Positions 38,201-49,691 of a DNA stretch of 64,000 bases are shown one piece after another. Numbering within the stretch: the stretch's first letter is position 1; every line of letters begins with the position of its first letter. The stretch is from Sphagnum compactum (taxonomy: Eukaryota; Bryophyta; Sphagnopsida; Sphagnales), in contig OZ234496.1 of NCBI GenBank assembly GCA_965153455.1, positions 5,837,207 through 5,901,206 of the forward strand, written 5' to 3'. The translations under genes and the position numbers were made by a program. The notes beneath the pieces are model-generated. The model did not search any database, was not told the DNA's origin, and saw nothing but the letters and a program-made list of their open reading frames with translations.

Positions 38201-40414
38201 AGTAACTAGGGAAGTACTCTATACGTAAAAGGTACATAATGGGTAGGTAGTCAATAGGTAGTAGTAAGCAAGCAGGTAGGTTAGTTTTAAGGAGGGGAAT
38301 AAAACATATCAATTTTCATGAAAAAAATGCAACCACAGGTAGACAAAGCATTAAATAGATTAGGTACCTATTTTAGCTAAGGGTGGTTAGTTGGGGACAA
38401 GAACCCAATGAAGAAAAAAACCCTGTCCAGCCAGCATGCTCCAAAATAGTACACTGGTGGGATGCTGGTTTATTGCAGCCAGATTAGATGCAAATTAAAT
38501 TGTCCTAAATCTCTTTCACAGTTGTCCTCCCTACACAGTAAACTATAGGTTGCATCAAGAGAGCATAATTGTATTGGCTTATAGGGTAGGCCTAGCTGGA
38601 GCAACCGTTTTGCAACTTGCTTCCATAACAAATGGCCTGATAATTAGTTGACAGGAGGGTAGTAGAACATTCATTACATGAAGTGTATATCATGGCCTAT
38701 ATCATCTGTCACAGGCCACAAGTTATGAACCATGATGCAAAAGGTCAGGTCTTAACTTGAGTCTAGTGTCTAGTACATGTTACAACTTATTACTACCTAA
38801 AATCAAGGGTCTTTTGAAAAGGATTCTGACAAGTTGCCTTAATGGCTGCCAACACCCCGCCCTCAGCAGGCAGCCGACATCAAAATTCCAGTATACCTGT
38901 GTTTGGACCTAAAACCACACAACAGACTACGGTGTTAAATTCTACTGCGAGTCTGGCGAAAGAGGAAGCCAGTTTTGAAGCAATCTGACGATCTTGTCTC
39001 TAAAACTTCCCCTACTGTAGAATTTTAAACAGTTTTCTGAGAATTCTAATGGCAGTGGTACCCAGAATCAACTGTAGGCTGAAAACTGGCCAAATTTTCA
39101 CCCCCAAACAAATTTACAGCTATGAAACCAGTAACCTAATGACAATTTCCAGCTTTTCCAGCTGCTCATTGCTGAGTTGCCCCACCTTTTAATCTGCTCC
39201 TTTTGATTTTTCTGATGTTATATTGTTACAGTAAATAAATCAATGTATTTTTACTAATTTATATTGATTGAAGTCTGGGCCAGGGTGAACCAGCAGCTTT
39301 TAACCCTCTTAAGGTTATTAATTTAACCCGGGTTATAGTGAACATGGACTCAGAGAAATTTTGGTTTTTGTTTAAGGACAGGAAATTTTTAATGTTTAGA
39401 AGAGAACCCAAAAAATTTGGTTCTTAATCTTAACCATGGTATCACTGTAGGTGATGGTTCGCCCAAGCCTAAATTTTCAATCATAGTAGACAAAAGTCAC
39501 ATGTATGTATGGTCATTTCCACCACATACAAGTTCAATCAAGCAACGGTAGCATGTTAAGTCAACCAGGAAACACAACATGTAGCATATGTTCTTTTGTT
39601 TCGCCCCAATTCTGTAATGTCTTTACTTGATTGTTCTTTCAAAACCATCAATAATAACACCAAAGTATTTGATTCCTTCCGCAGCACAAATCGTATTATT
39701 TTCAAATTTTACTTTTCTCAAAGTAATTTTTTTGTGAGGAAGATGAATTTTTCTGTGAAATATTCAGAAATATTTAATTTTCGAAATGGAAATTTAAATT
39801 TTAAATAAAAAAATTTGAAGGCAAATTATGCCACTTTTCAAGCTTCCTTAAATTGTAAGAATCTTGTGAAAGCTGACCTTGCTATCATCATTAATTATAT
39901 GTCCTTGTCACGTTCATGAGCTAACACAATTGTTCATTCTCCTTTTCAGTGATAATAATTTGACATAATCATCAATGTCCAAAATTGTAATTCTCCAAAA
40001 TCATTTACATACCAGAATGGGTGTGCCCTGGATGACTTTGTGTCCATAGGCTTCCTTTAACAAGCTTGCCTACCGGCTTACTCTATAGCGCCATCAAGGG
40101 CTTGCCCATTCCTTACTACATAATGATATTTTTATTAGGTCATCCGCCCCATTTCACCATTATTTCACATTATAAGTGTTGTTCAATTTTGAAGTGGCCA
40201 TGGTTTTCATCATTTTCATGCACATATTGAACCACCTTTTGAAAGCATTGAACTCTTGATGTTGAACTGCACAATTTTTCTCATTATTCTGAATCCAATT
40301 ATGTTTTGAGCAAAACTTGTGCCCACATTGCGAACAATTTCTAACACACCTTTTCAATTGTGATTTGGACAACATGAAACCAACTGAAAGTTTTTTAAAA
40401 TTTAAACCATGGTT
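35241..40414. other. Intergenic DNA
   Basis: About 5 kb with no recognisable gene. 35240-35700 contains imperfect repeats (ATGTTTATTGAGTTT, TTGAGTTxxTGCATACATG) at roughly 110-130 bp spacing. 38160-38290 is TAGG-rich, like 31880-32060. 38430-39320 is less AT-rich but holds no open frame of note. A short open frame at 39596-39808 (plus) is unassigned. Confidence 0.4.
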
Positions 40415-40621
40415 TAGTTTAGCTTAATTTAATTTATTCTAGCCATAATTAATTTAGCCATTGTTACTTTTAGCTTAATTTAATTTAGCCATAAATATTT
40501 TAGCCTAACTTAATTTAACCATAATGTTTTGGCCCAATTTAATTTAACCACATTTATTTCATGTTAATTTAAGTTAGCTTTATTTATTTTAGCCATAAAT
40601 AATTTAACCTAACTTAATTTA
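40415..40621. repeat. 30-bp AT-rich tandem repeat
   Basis: A unit of form TTTAGCTTAATTTAATTTA followed by GCCATAA recurs at 40418, 40468, 40498 and 40528 and continues in degraded form, giving a basic 30-bp period. Confidence 0.75.
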
Positions 40622-42189
40622 AAGGGGGTTAAACATGATCAAATCTGACCAATTCAGCAAATTTGTTCCACCCCCCTCCCCCCAAAATGAAAGATTATGA
40701 TGATGTTAAAGCAAATTCACCAGAAATTTTTTCGAACCTCCATGCAATTAAAGATTGCAATCTTTTTTCGGCCATTGTGGATTTTCCCAAAATTTTGTTA
40801 AATGGAGCTTGAATTGCCCTCTTTCTAACATATGTTCAACATGCTACATGGAATAAAATCATGATATGAAAATCACAAACTTTAATTTCTTATTTTACAT
40901 TTTCAATTGGGTTCCTTGTGAAACAATATCATATATTCCTCAAAGGTGGCATGCATCACTCATGCAACATTAACCATTTTTGCAAATACGTGATCAAGAT
41001 TTCGATTGGACCTCTTGAACATTTGACTAATTATGAGGAATGTACTGTTTTGTCATTCTAGATTCATTCATGGTCACATGTGGCATGATGAGTTCATTCA
41101 CCAAAAATCAGGGTTTTTTCTCAATTTTGTGAACTAGGAGGATGGGTGATCATCCATGACAGGACTTAGCCAAATTTGGCTCCAGGTCAAAAAGGAAAAT
41201 ATGTTTTTAGGAACCCCACTAAATTTTTGTGACATACTAAAACCTAGCATCTAAATTTGATGATTTCTAAAAATTATATATCCTTGAAATATGGTTACTT
41301 TGGGCCATTCTTTTCCCCCAAAAAATCCTTTGTGTGAATCACAACCCTTTTTCCTTAGTTGCCAAGTGGCAACATGCCACCACAAAAAAAAACGCTACCA
41401 AGAATACGTTTGATCTTATTGAAAGTTTGAATTTGACATTGTAAGTTTCATTCAACTTTTTGTAGTAAGATTTCAACTAACAAATCATAATCAAAATTTT
41501 CATACATTATAAAAGGTGGTTTGCTTTATTCTTTTACATTTATTTATTCTATTTATTGTTGTTAAACTTGTGGATAAGCATTGAATGCAATACATAACAA
41601 CATACAATAACTATGACTTCTTGAATTTCTCCATTAGCATATTATATTCAATTTGATGGCATGAATTCTATAAAAGCACATGGTGTGGCTTTTGTATTCA
41701 CCAACACATTCATGGATTTCTACAAACTAAAACCCTTAACATAAATACTTCCCATGGACGTCACAAACGTTAGACATGCAAGTCAATAGTTCAATATCCA
41801 ACACCAATAAATTAGGATAAATAGAATGTGCAACACCAATGAAAATCCTTTCGTCATCAACTTTCTTGCTACACATGAAAATCCACACAACCTTTAACAT
41901 TTATAACTTAACATTCAAAATGATAATTAACTTAACAATTAGTTTTATTGACTAAACTAATTGTTTCATTGATTATACAAAGTTTTTGTGTTAAACACAC
42001 TCACCTGCCAATACGCAAGACTCCATAATGCAGATTTGTGTTTTCATTCCATATTTATGTATTGGATCAACTACTGGCCTATGTTCACCTCCCTCTTTGA
42101 TCCACTTCAAGCAAGATTTTGCATTTTATAATGTTTTTTTAGGGAAAATAGATCGAAAATTCCTCTAGTTTCCAATTTCTCATCAAACC
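40622..42189. other. Intergenic DNA downstream of TNP2 remains
   Basis: Minus-strand text just below 42190 may continue the TNP2 transposase (its C-terminal half would lie here), but stops are too frequent for me to place residues. Nothing else recognised. Confidence 0.35.
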
Positions 42190-42640
42190 AACATTTATTT
42201 CAATAGTAAGGATGTGTGCGATGAAGTCTACTCCTATGACTTGTGTACACCATCTTCCTCATATTTTTGGAATATCAAACCATTGTTTTGGGGTCACAAA
42301 TCAAACATCCTTTATAACCTTTAGTCACACATCCTATTACAAATCCATAAGCAGGAAAATTGTGAATTTTCCACATGAGTATTCTTCAAAATTTGAAGTG
42401 TGATTGCCATCCTTAGTTGACACATCATACATGGTAACTCCTCTCCATAACTCTTGTAATTCTTCAATCAAGGGTGCCTATATGTCTCCATATTCACATC
42501 CTTCACTAATTCTTTTCCAAGGAGATGAGGGCCAACATGACAAAATTTATTTGTCATTAGGCATGGTGGCAAATTGTACATGAGTAGTAACATTGGTCAA
42601 GTTGAATGCTTGAGATTGAAATCACCAAATGGATCCATCG
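42190..42640 (-). pseudogene. CACTA/EnSpm TNP2 transposase remnant
   Basis: Minus-strand frames read, in N-to-C order: NLPPCLMTNKF (about 42565), LLGKELVKDVNMETY (about 42520), a segment that includes LWRGVPCMD-like and ILMWTIxNFPAYG-like text when frames are combined, then VTKGYKGCLICDPKTM (about 42300) and KNMRKMVYTSHRSRLHR (about 42250). The order of a pre-cleavage LLGKE..KD block, a W..DFPAYG block, a TKGYKGCP.C cysteine block and a V/C-Y..HRR block is that of the TNP2 transposase of CACTA (En/Spm) elements. Several frame shifts and stops make it a pseudogene. The N-terminal part should lie to the right, where a tandem array now sits. Confidence 0.75.
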
Positions 42641-42659
42641 TTCCACCTAGGTGGCCAAA

Positions 42660-43640
42660 AAATTATAGAGGTACATAAATTTGGGTGTGATATTACACAT
42701 GATTGCATTTGAGCTTTAAAAAAGTTTAGTTTGGGCAAGACAGATATTATGTATAGTTTGCATGCAAAAGGGGATTACTCAAAAAGGGAAAAACAAATAA
42801 CTACTAGAACATCTATATTCTAGATAATTACTTAAGGATATGTACATGCTAAAGTTGCCGAAAACATCATTTGATTACACTTTTTGTCTAAGTATATTTC
42901 ATGGTATAATATTACATTCGATTGCCTTTCAATTAAAAAAAATCCAATTCGGGCACATAGTTAAATCTTTGTGGTCTAAATGCAAAAGGATTTTGAACAA
43001 ATATTTTTTCCTTTAGTATTTTGGGTAATTTAATTTTGGATACATCACAAAGTTACCCAAAAGTTTTATTGATTAATTTTTTGTTTAGGTACATTTGGGG
43101 CATGGTATTCTACATATATGATTGCCTTTGACCTCAAACAAATCCAGTTTGGGCATAGGTAAACATTATGTAATCTTAGTGCAAAAGCATATTACCCAAA
43201 AAGATAAGTGAGGTACTTTAACAAATCTATAATGGGTAAATTATTTTAAGTTACTCAAGCCAAATTACCCTAATTGTTTTTTTATTACCTCCTTTACTAC
43301 CTATGTAAAAATTTTGGGCATGGTAAATTACATTTGATTGCCTTGAAAAAAATCTAGATTGAGCTTTAAAAAATCTAGTTTGGGTATACTTCTAAAGTTT
43401 CCAACTTCTTAATGCAATTTAAGGAGATGATTCAAAAGGTAAAAATTATATATTCTAACATCCACTTTAATAAATGTACATTACAATATATATTATGCCA
43501 AAACTACCCCAAAAAAAACATGAATATCTTTTCTACCTAGGTACAATTCAAGGCATGGTAAATTACACTTGATTTCCCTTTAGCTCAAAAAAAATCTAAA
43601 TTGGGCATAAATAAAATGTCCATAGTCTATGTTCCAAAAC
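42660..43640. repeat. Five-copy array of about 215 bp
   Basis: The motif group GGCATGGTA..ATTACA..TGATTGCCTTTxAGCT...AATCTAGTTTGGGCAT recurs with its GATTGC (or GATTTC) landmark at 42701, 42920, 43120, 43336 and 43571. Spacings of 219, 200, 216 and 235 bp indicate an old tandem array with indels. It adjoins the TNP2 remnant. Confidence 0.8.
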
Positions 43641-46359
43641 CTATTTACAACTCAACCATTTGCTAAAATTTACAATACAACAATGTTTGTACATAACATA
43701 AGTTGACGTTATGTATATGTGTATGAAATGTCAAATTTCAAAAATTGATAGGGTAATAACAAATAGCTCCTTTCTTGTAGCTATAGGTACAATTGACATT
43801 GTCATAACCCAACCCCATTCATTCTTGTCCCATGGTTTTGGCTCTATTTCATTGTACTTCCATATGGCATTTTCAATTTCCATAAGTTGATTGCACAAAC
43901 TATTGATATACCAAATATGTTACCTTTCTCAACATCACCGTCAACATAAAAATTATCATGCCCATTAAGTGCATAACGCTTTAAGTGTGGATAATGGGTA
44001 AATAATTTCTTGTATTCAATTTGTTTATAATATGGTCATGTAAAGGGGATTAATGGCTCATCAGCTTATACATTTCAAGGATGAATAACCCCCATCCAAT
44101 ATATTAGAATTTAGACACATGTATCTTTCACTTTCGATTTAGCTGTGTGAAAGGTGTTAATCATGAAATGGGTAGGGTTGGCCAATGGCCAATGATTTTC
44201 TTAAATTTTCATAGCTTGCCAAGGCTTCTATGTCATAGGGATGGTGGGAGAACACACTTACTTAGGAACTTAAAAATAAAATCCTTTAGGAATATGTTCA
44301 CAACAATTTCCATGTATGGGCATTGTTTAACCTACACTAAAAATGACAATAATGAATACATGGATCAATGTTCAATGATTTGATAGATAAGATCAAGCCA
44401 TGATCATAATAAATAACCATAATACTTATCAATATAAATTGAATGAAGACCAAACTTTCAGAGGTGTTATCTGATTGTTGGTTGAATTTTATTTTTTTAT
44501 CGATGACAATTATTGCAAAAACATTGATATTTTGCAAAACCAAGGCCATTTGCTTATATCTGTTTATGCTCGCATAGTTTTTCATGGTTGGCTATTTTTG
44601 GAAGATGTCCACTAGTGTTTCCATTCACCTCCATCTTTGAAAGAAAATAAAACATTTAATAGTAAGAAAAACTAGTTTTATAAACTCAATGAATATGAAA
44701 TTTACACTATGTATGGTCGACAAGTACAATATTGACAAGTAAACAATATACGGAAGGTTCTAGCAATGTTGAATATGCTACAATGCACTTTAATGAAAAT
44801 ATAAATAATGTGAGGTTGTTTGATCTCATGCAAGAATGTAGCAGAGGTCAAAAATCACTTGTGTGAAGCCTTTCCTTCCATCACTGCAAGTTATGTCAAC
44901 TTTAGCTCATGGCAAAACCCATCATTATTAAGTATCAAAAATAATGGATTAAAACATAATGTGGAACAATGCAAAACTCATCTCCTTAAATCTCCTACTA
45001 GATCCTCAACCTAGGTATGTGCACATCAACTCACTTGCTAGTAGTTGTTGTTAATGAGTATAATATGTTGCATCTTGAAAAGTGAACTTATTTTACATGT
45101 TTGAGGTTGAACTCCAAGTAAGAAACTGTAGGTTGAACTTGTTAAGTGTTCATTGCTTAATTGTGTGCACATCAACATTTTTGTAAGCTAAGAACATTTG
45201 TTGTCATCACTTAGAGGACCAACTTGGTAACTTGCATTTTAATAACTAACTAAGTTACCTTTTCTTCAAAACCAAAAAGTCAAGAACATAATGTGAAAAA
45301 TATTACCATTTTTTCCTATTGCTACATTGTTTTATTGAAGTTGTCTTTTTGGTGAAATCTTATTGTTCTTGTTTTATTGTTCTTACTATTGATCTTGTTT
45401 TGGAATTCTATGAGTTTCCTTGTTTTAAGGTTCTTAGGTTACTTTTGTTGAAAATTCTTATTGGTTACTAATTTAGTTGTTCCTTCTTCAAGTTTATGTG
45501 TTGATCTTTTTAAAGGTTTAAGGTTTATAAGGTTTGCTTATCAAAATCCATGTTTTGTTCAACCCATTACCTATTTGTTGAAGGTTATTCAAATTATTCA
45601 TGAATGTCTAACATAAGTATAATGGAGGTTGATAATGAGTCTTTGTTAAGGATTTTAGTAAATAAACCAGACTTTGATTGACAATATGTTTTTGTTGCTT
45701 CTAGTAGTTTCTTTCCATTACTCAACTTGTTTTGTCTAGAACAACCAATGTTCTTGTAGATATTCTTGAAAATAAGTCAATGGAATCTACCTTGATCAGA
45801 GGGTTTGTTACCACCCAAGCATTGTGAGTGTTTAAACATTATGGGAAGCAATAACTTGAAGGTTGTTGATAGATACAAATCCTCTTCAACTAACAATAAA
45901 TCCAAGGACAAAGATTTTGTTGCAGGTGACATTAACAAGTCTAATTAATCTACTTTTGAATCAAGTGAAGTGGCAACAAAAGAGATCCCATGAAAAAATT
46001 AACAATCCAAGCTTAAGGTTATCAAACTTTATGCATCTCGAATTTCAATCATTTGCTCCAATTGTTCACAATTTTGTTACTAATACGTAAGGATTTAAAC
46101 AAAAAGTTTCAATTTCTATTGGCATGAAAATCATAGAATGCAAGGTTTCTGATTTTTCCTAGTAGATTAATCTTTAAGGATACATAGATTCTCTCAAGAA
46201 TTATAAAAAGTATGAAACAACATATATTTACATTGTTAATAGTTGAAGTATTTGCATAGAATTGTAATGAGGCATGATGTGTGCCTAGATCATTGTTTAA
46301 TTGTACTTGGAATGTGTGCATTCATCAAGTGCAAAAGTGGAGCAAGAGGGCAAGACGTT
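43641..46359. other. Intergenic DNA
   Basis: A minus-strand patch at about 43890-44060 reads as protein-like text (YPHLKRYALNGHDNFYVDGD) and might be an upstream part of the CACTA element, but I cannot match it. The remainder is AT-rich with short frames only. Confidence 0.3.
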
Positions 46360-47390
46360 CTACAACCACCAAAAAGATGTATAGGCAAATAATGAAGAAG
46401 TAGATTGTTGATCTTCATTTTGAAGATGAAGCATCATATGATGATGAAGAATGGGCTAATTTTGATGATGAGGTTGGTGATGTACATGGTATAGATGTGA
46501 ATGCCAATATTTTACCTATTAACCTTGTGCAACCTACCACAACTTTGGCTTTTGGATCTAACACTCAAGCCAATTGTGTGAATGTTTTGTGCTTGCACTA
46601 GGGCAACATGCATTTGGCCAACAATCATTGGGTTTGGGGCAAGGAGTTGGATTAAATGGGTCGGGTGGTCAACTAAATCATTTAGGCTATAGGGGGGTCA
46701 ATTTGGGAGCCTACAAAATTGAATTCTACAAAGTTTATTAGCCCAAGCCATTATAATCACTACATGAAAAAATTATATACCTACAATTGTGACGCCATGT
46801 GCAAGACCTCCTATTGTTGACGATGAAGAAGAATTTTTGGGTCCATTTGCTAGATGAATTTGTTTTTGTTCAAACAACTTGATTAAGGGCTGGTAGATGA
46901 AAGATTGAAAGTGTGGGTAGATCTAAAACTCCTCTACACAAGTTGATGGGGAAGAAACCATATTAGTTGCAATGTGATGCAAAGGGGAGACCAATTGGCA
47001 CAAGGATATACATGTTTGGGTCAACTCTTCAAGGGCATTCCAATGGACTAAATCCAAGTATTGTGGAGGTAGATCAACATTCATTCATAGCTATCATTAC
47101 TATTAGGAATATGGTGGCAGAATCTTGGGAATACGTCGATTACCCCTCATTAGAAGGTATATTTGAAGACAAACATGAAAAACAAAATACACAATTTGAA
47201 GGTTAGAATAAAATCTAACTAAGATTGTTCAAAAACTTACACCCTTGCACATTGGGAAAACATGAAGGCCTTTATCCATGACCTTTTCAAAGTAGAGTAG
47301 GCAACTCGATTGAAGGTAGTGAGAGGATGTCAACAAAATCCATCTTGTTTAGGGCGCGAAGAGGATGATATTCGAACACAGCTAGTAAGA
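46360..47390 (+). pseudogene. Unassigned decayed coding region
   Basis: Successive plus-strand frames read as protein-like text: an acidic stretch (HFEDEASYDDEEWANFDDEV, about 46415-46475), a frame at 46967-47206 with GRPIGTRIYMFGSTLQGHSN, and RARRGDDIRTQL near 47355. Stops separate them and no ATG begins the best frame. I cannot assign a family; transposon origin is likely, given the MITE and Helitron nearby. Confidence 0.25.
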
Positions 47391-47926
47391 CACATTTTAT
47401 TTGAATATAATCTTTAACATGTATATTAGGACCATTGAAACTAATTTGAATCTTGTGTGATTGCATCTAGGAGGAAGACCTTGGTAGGTGAACATAAAAT
47501 TATTTAAGCAAAAAAATGTTGTGGAATACAAAGAAAATAAATAAAAGGCATGTGGAGGTTTTTCTATCTCCAATTTAATGGTTAGTTTCAAACGTGTGGA
47601 TTATTTCACAATAGATAGGGATTCAATTCATAATCTAATTGGATTGATGTGCCACTATGTAGGAGTTTCAATTGAAGGAAAATGCTACTAATGGGGCATT
47701 TAATGTGGTATCATTGAAAATAGCCTCATATGAATTCATGTGAAATTTTCATGTGAATCAACGAATTGATCACATTGAGAATCCTATCCTTGAACTTAAA
47801 AATCGTATACTTGGTATGAATACAAAGTTTGCCTTACAAAGGGAAATTACACAAATAAGTGAATTAAACAGAGAAAATAAGCTTGAAGTTGGTGAATCAA
47901 ACAAAGGAATTTAGTTTGAATCCTCT
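47391..47926. other. Intergenic DNA
   Basis: No gene recognised; short frames only. Confidence 0.45.
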
Positions 47927-48074
47927 CACTACTACAAAATGTGTGTGCAATTCATTAGTCCTTGTTCATAAAACTAATGAATTCATTGCATCCCCACTAA
48001 GTCTCATTCATTAGGAATAATGAATTCATTCAAAATCCAGTGAATGGCGTACATATACACCTTTTGTTGTAATG
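47927..48074. mobile_element. CACTA-like MITE, 148 bp
   Basis: The left end begins CACTACTACAAAATGTGT. The right end, read on the complementary strand, begins CATTACAACAAAAGGTGT. The two match at 15 of 18 positions and begin CA(C/T)TAC, as in CACTA-type elements. The interior has two identical 12-bp palindromes (AATGAATTCATT at 47976-47987 and 48019-48030). No coding capacity. A clean 3-bp target duplication is not visible (TCT on the left, CCT on the right), so the element may be old. Confidence 0.55.
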
Positions 48075-49190
48075 CCTGCACCAAATGCATTCAAATGTGT
48101 CAATAGGCCTAAACTCAATCCACTTACACATATTCAAGGTGAAGACATTATAACAATCACACAAATCAAAGTCATTCAATCCCAAGCCATGTGAATAGTG
48201 ATAACCATGTCAACAATGTGGAGATAAACATACTTTAAAGTTTGTATTAACAACATATACCTACATGTACAATGACTAACGTGCATTATGTGACATTTGA
48301 TGCAATAATTGATTCATGCATGTAGGTAACAAGTCATACATCCCCAACAATTGCAGCAATGGATGGATTATTGGTAGTTATAGATTCAAAGTTGTTGAAA
48401 AGAAAGGAGGATAAGGGGTTTAAGGGAAAGGATCAAGAATTGGTGGAGTCAATTTGCTATATGCAAACTCCATTCCAATGCATGTTGATAATGGAAGATT
48501 GGCCAAAAAAACCTAGGGTGCTATTAAGAAAAGGCTAGAGGTCTTTGATGGTAGAAGATTGAAATGGAAATATTTGCATCTCCCAACAAGACCAAAATCC
48601 AAAAGGTGAGAAAATATGAACTTCAATCGCAAACAAACTTGAAATTAAAGGTTTATTTCAAAGACATAATACATTCACATGTGGATTTTCGACTTTTCAA
48701 AGAATTTTTGGAATACACTATTGATAGATATAAAAACCATATAACAAAGTGTTTTAGTGTGTCAAATATAAAAGGGTTCAACTATTCACCTTTTGGATAA
48801 TGTATTCAAGAGTGTGGTTTTTGGAATTCTAGGAGACAAATTGCATGGGGAATTCATACTAAATGGGTGTTGGTCAATCATGTTAAATAAAATATTCCAA
48901 GGAAAAGTTAAGTTGCAATATCCAAACCATAATGAAGAACCACTTTAGATATGAATGATAGATATAGAGGGCTCTCTTGTTATGTGGAGAAAAGAAGATA
49001 TGAAGCTTGTTTGAATTCACCATATTTTTGGGATGAAGATATATGATACATGTTACACATATTTTACTACTATATTGAAATTGGATTGTATGCCAATTTT
49101 GGACTTGGGCAATATTGATGTTCTCAAATTGGAAATTGAATGACAACTTGTGTTGTAATGTTTGATTCATATCCTACTATTTGTACAACA
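48075..49190. other. Intergenic DNA
   Basis: Plus-strand text around 48340-48700 (for example AAMDGLLVVIDSKLLKRKED) is protein-like but interrupted and unassigned. A frame at 48564-48800 is also unassigned. Confidence 0.35.
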
Positions 49191-49691
49191 CTAGTGGGTG
49201 CCCGTGGCCGAAGGCCACTGTGAAGTCCCCCGTGATGTGACCTCGGAGATTCTTGAGAGGGCAAGGTTTCAGGTAGAGTGGCAGGTGGAGGCGCAGCGAG
49301 TGCTTTTTGTCTTGCCCGACGCTTGAGCGAGGCGTGTTACACAAAGTGATCGGCTGTGTGTAACAAAGAGGGAACGCAGTGAGAGTGTGGCTGAGAGGAA
49401 CAGAAGAGAGAAAGGGAGGGTAATTGAGCGAATGGGGAAAGAGGGAGGGAGCCAAAACCAAAGTAGGTAGGTTTTTGGGCGTGTTACACAAAGTGATCGG
49501 CTGTGTGTAACAAAGTGCCATTCAAAAGTACCATTTTGGAGGACCACGAGCGGAATTAATATATTAAAAAAAAATTTGGTACTCCCAGGCCCCAGCCACT
49601 CCCACTCTCCCAGGCCCCTGTCCACAAAGTTACTGAGTGGAGGACCATTCAAAAGTACCATAATAAGGACTGAGCGGAATTATAATATAGA
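49191..49691 (-). mobile_element. Non-autonomous Helitron, 501 bp, intact ends
   Basis: A sharply bounded GC-rich block within AT-rich DNA. On the minus strand it begins TCTATATTATAATTCC at 49691 and ends CTAG at 49191. A 15-nt hairpin (stem GTGGCC/GGCCAC, 3-nt loop, 49204-49218) lies 9 nt inside the CTAG. The flanking bases are A before the TC and T after the CTAG. This is the classic Helitron layout: TC start, subterminal hairpin, CTRR end, insertion between A and T, no target-site duplication. No open frame encodes Rep or helicase, so it must have been moved by an autonomous element. The interior has 37-bp direct repeats and a second copy of the 5'-end sequence. Confidence 0.85.
49332..49515. 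repeat. Identical 37-bp direct repeats in the Helitron
   Basis: Identical 37-bp sequences at 49332-49368 and 49479-49515, 147 bp apart. Each contains an imperfect inverted repeat (GTGTTACACA ... TGTGTGTAAC), so each could fold as a hairpin or form a two-sided protein site. Confidence 0.9.

Noticed and set aside
31000-38420. LTR pair around 31-32 kb and 38 kb
   Set aside because: Both places have TAGG-rich degenerate sequence, but the flanking DNA does not align, and no gag, protease, reverse transcriptase or integrase motif lies between.
49177-49661. Open minus-strand frames of 114 and 130 residues
   Set aside because: They lie within the GC-rich Helitron, run through its duplicated repeats and resemble no protein.
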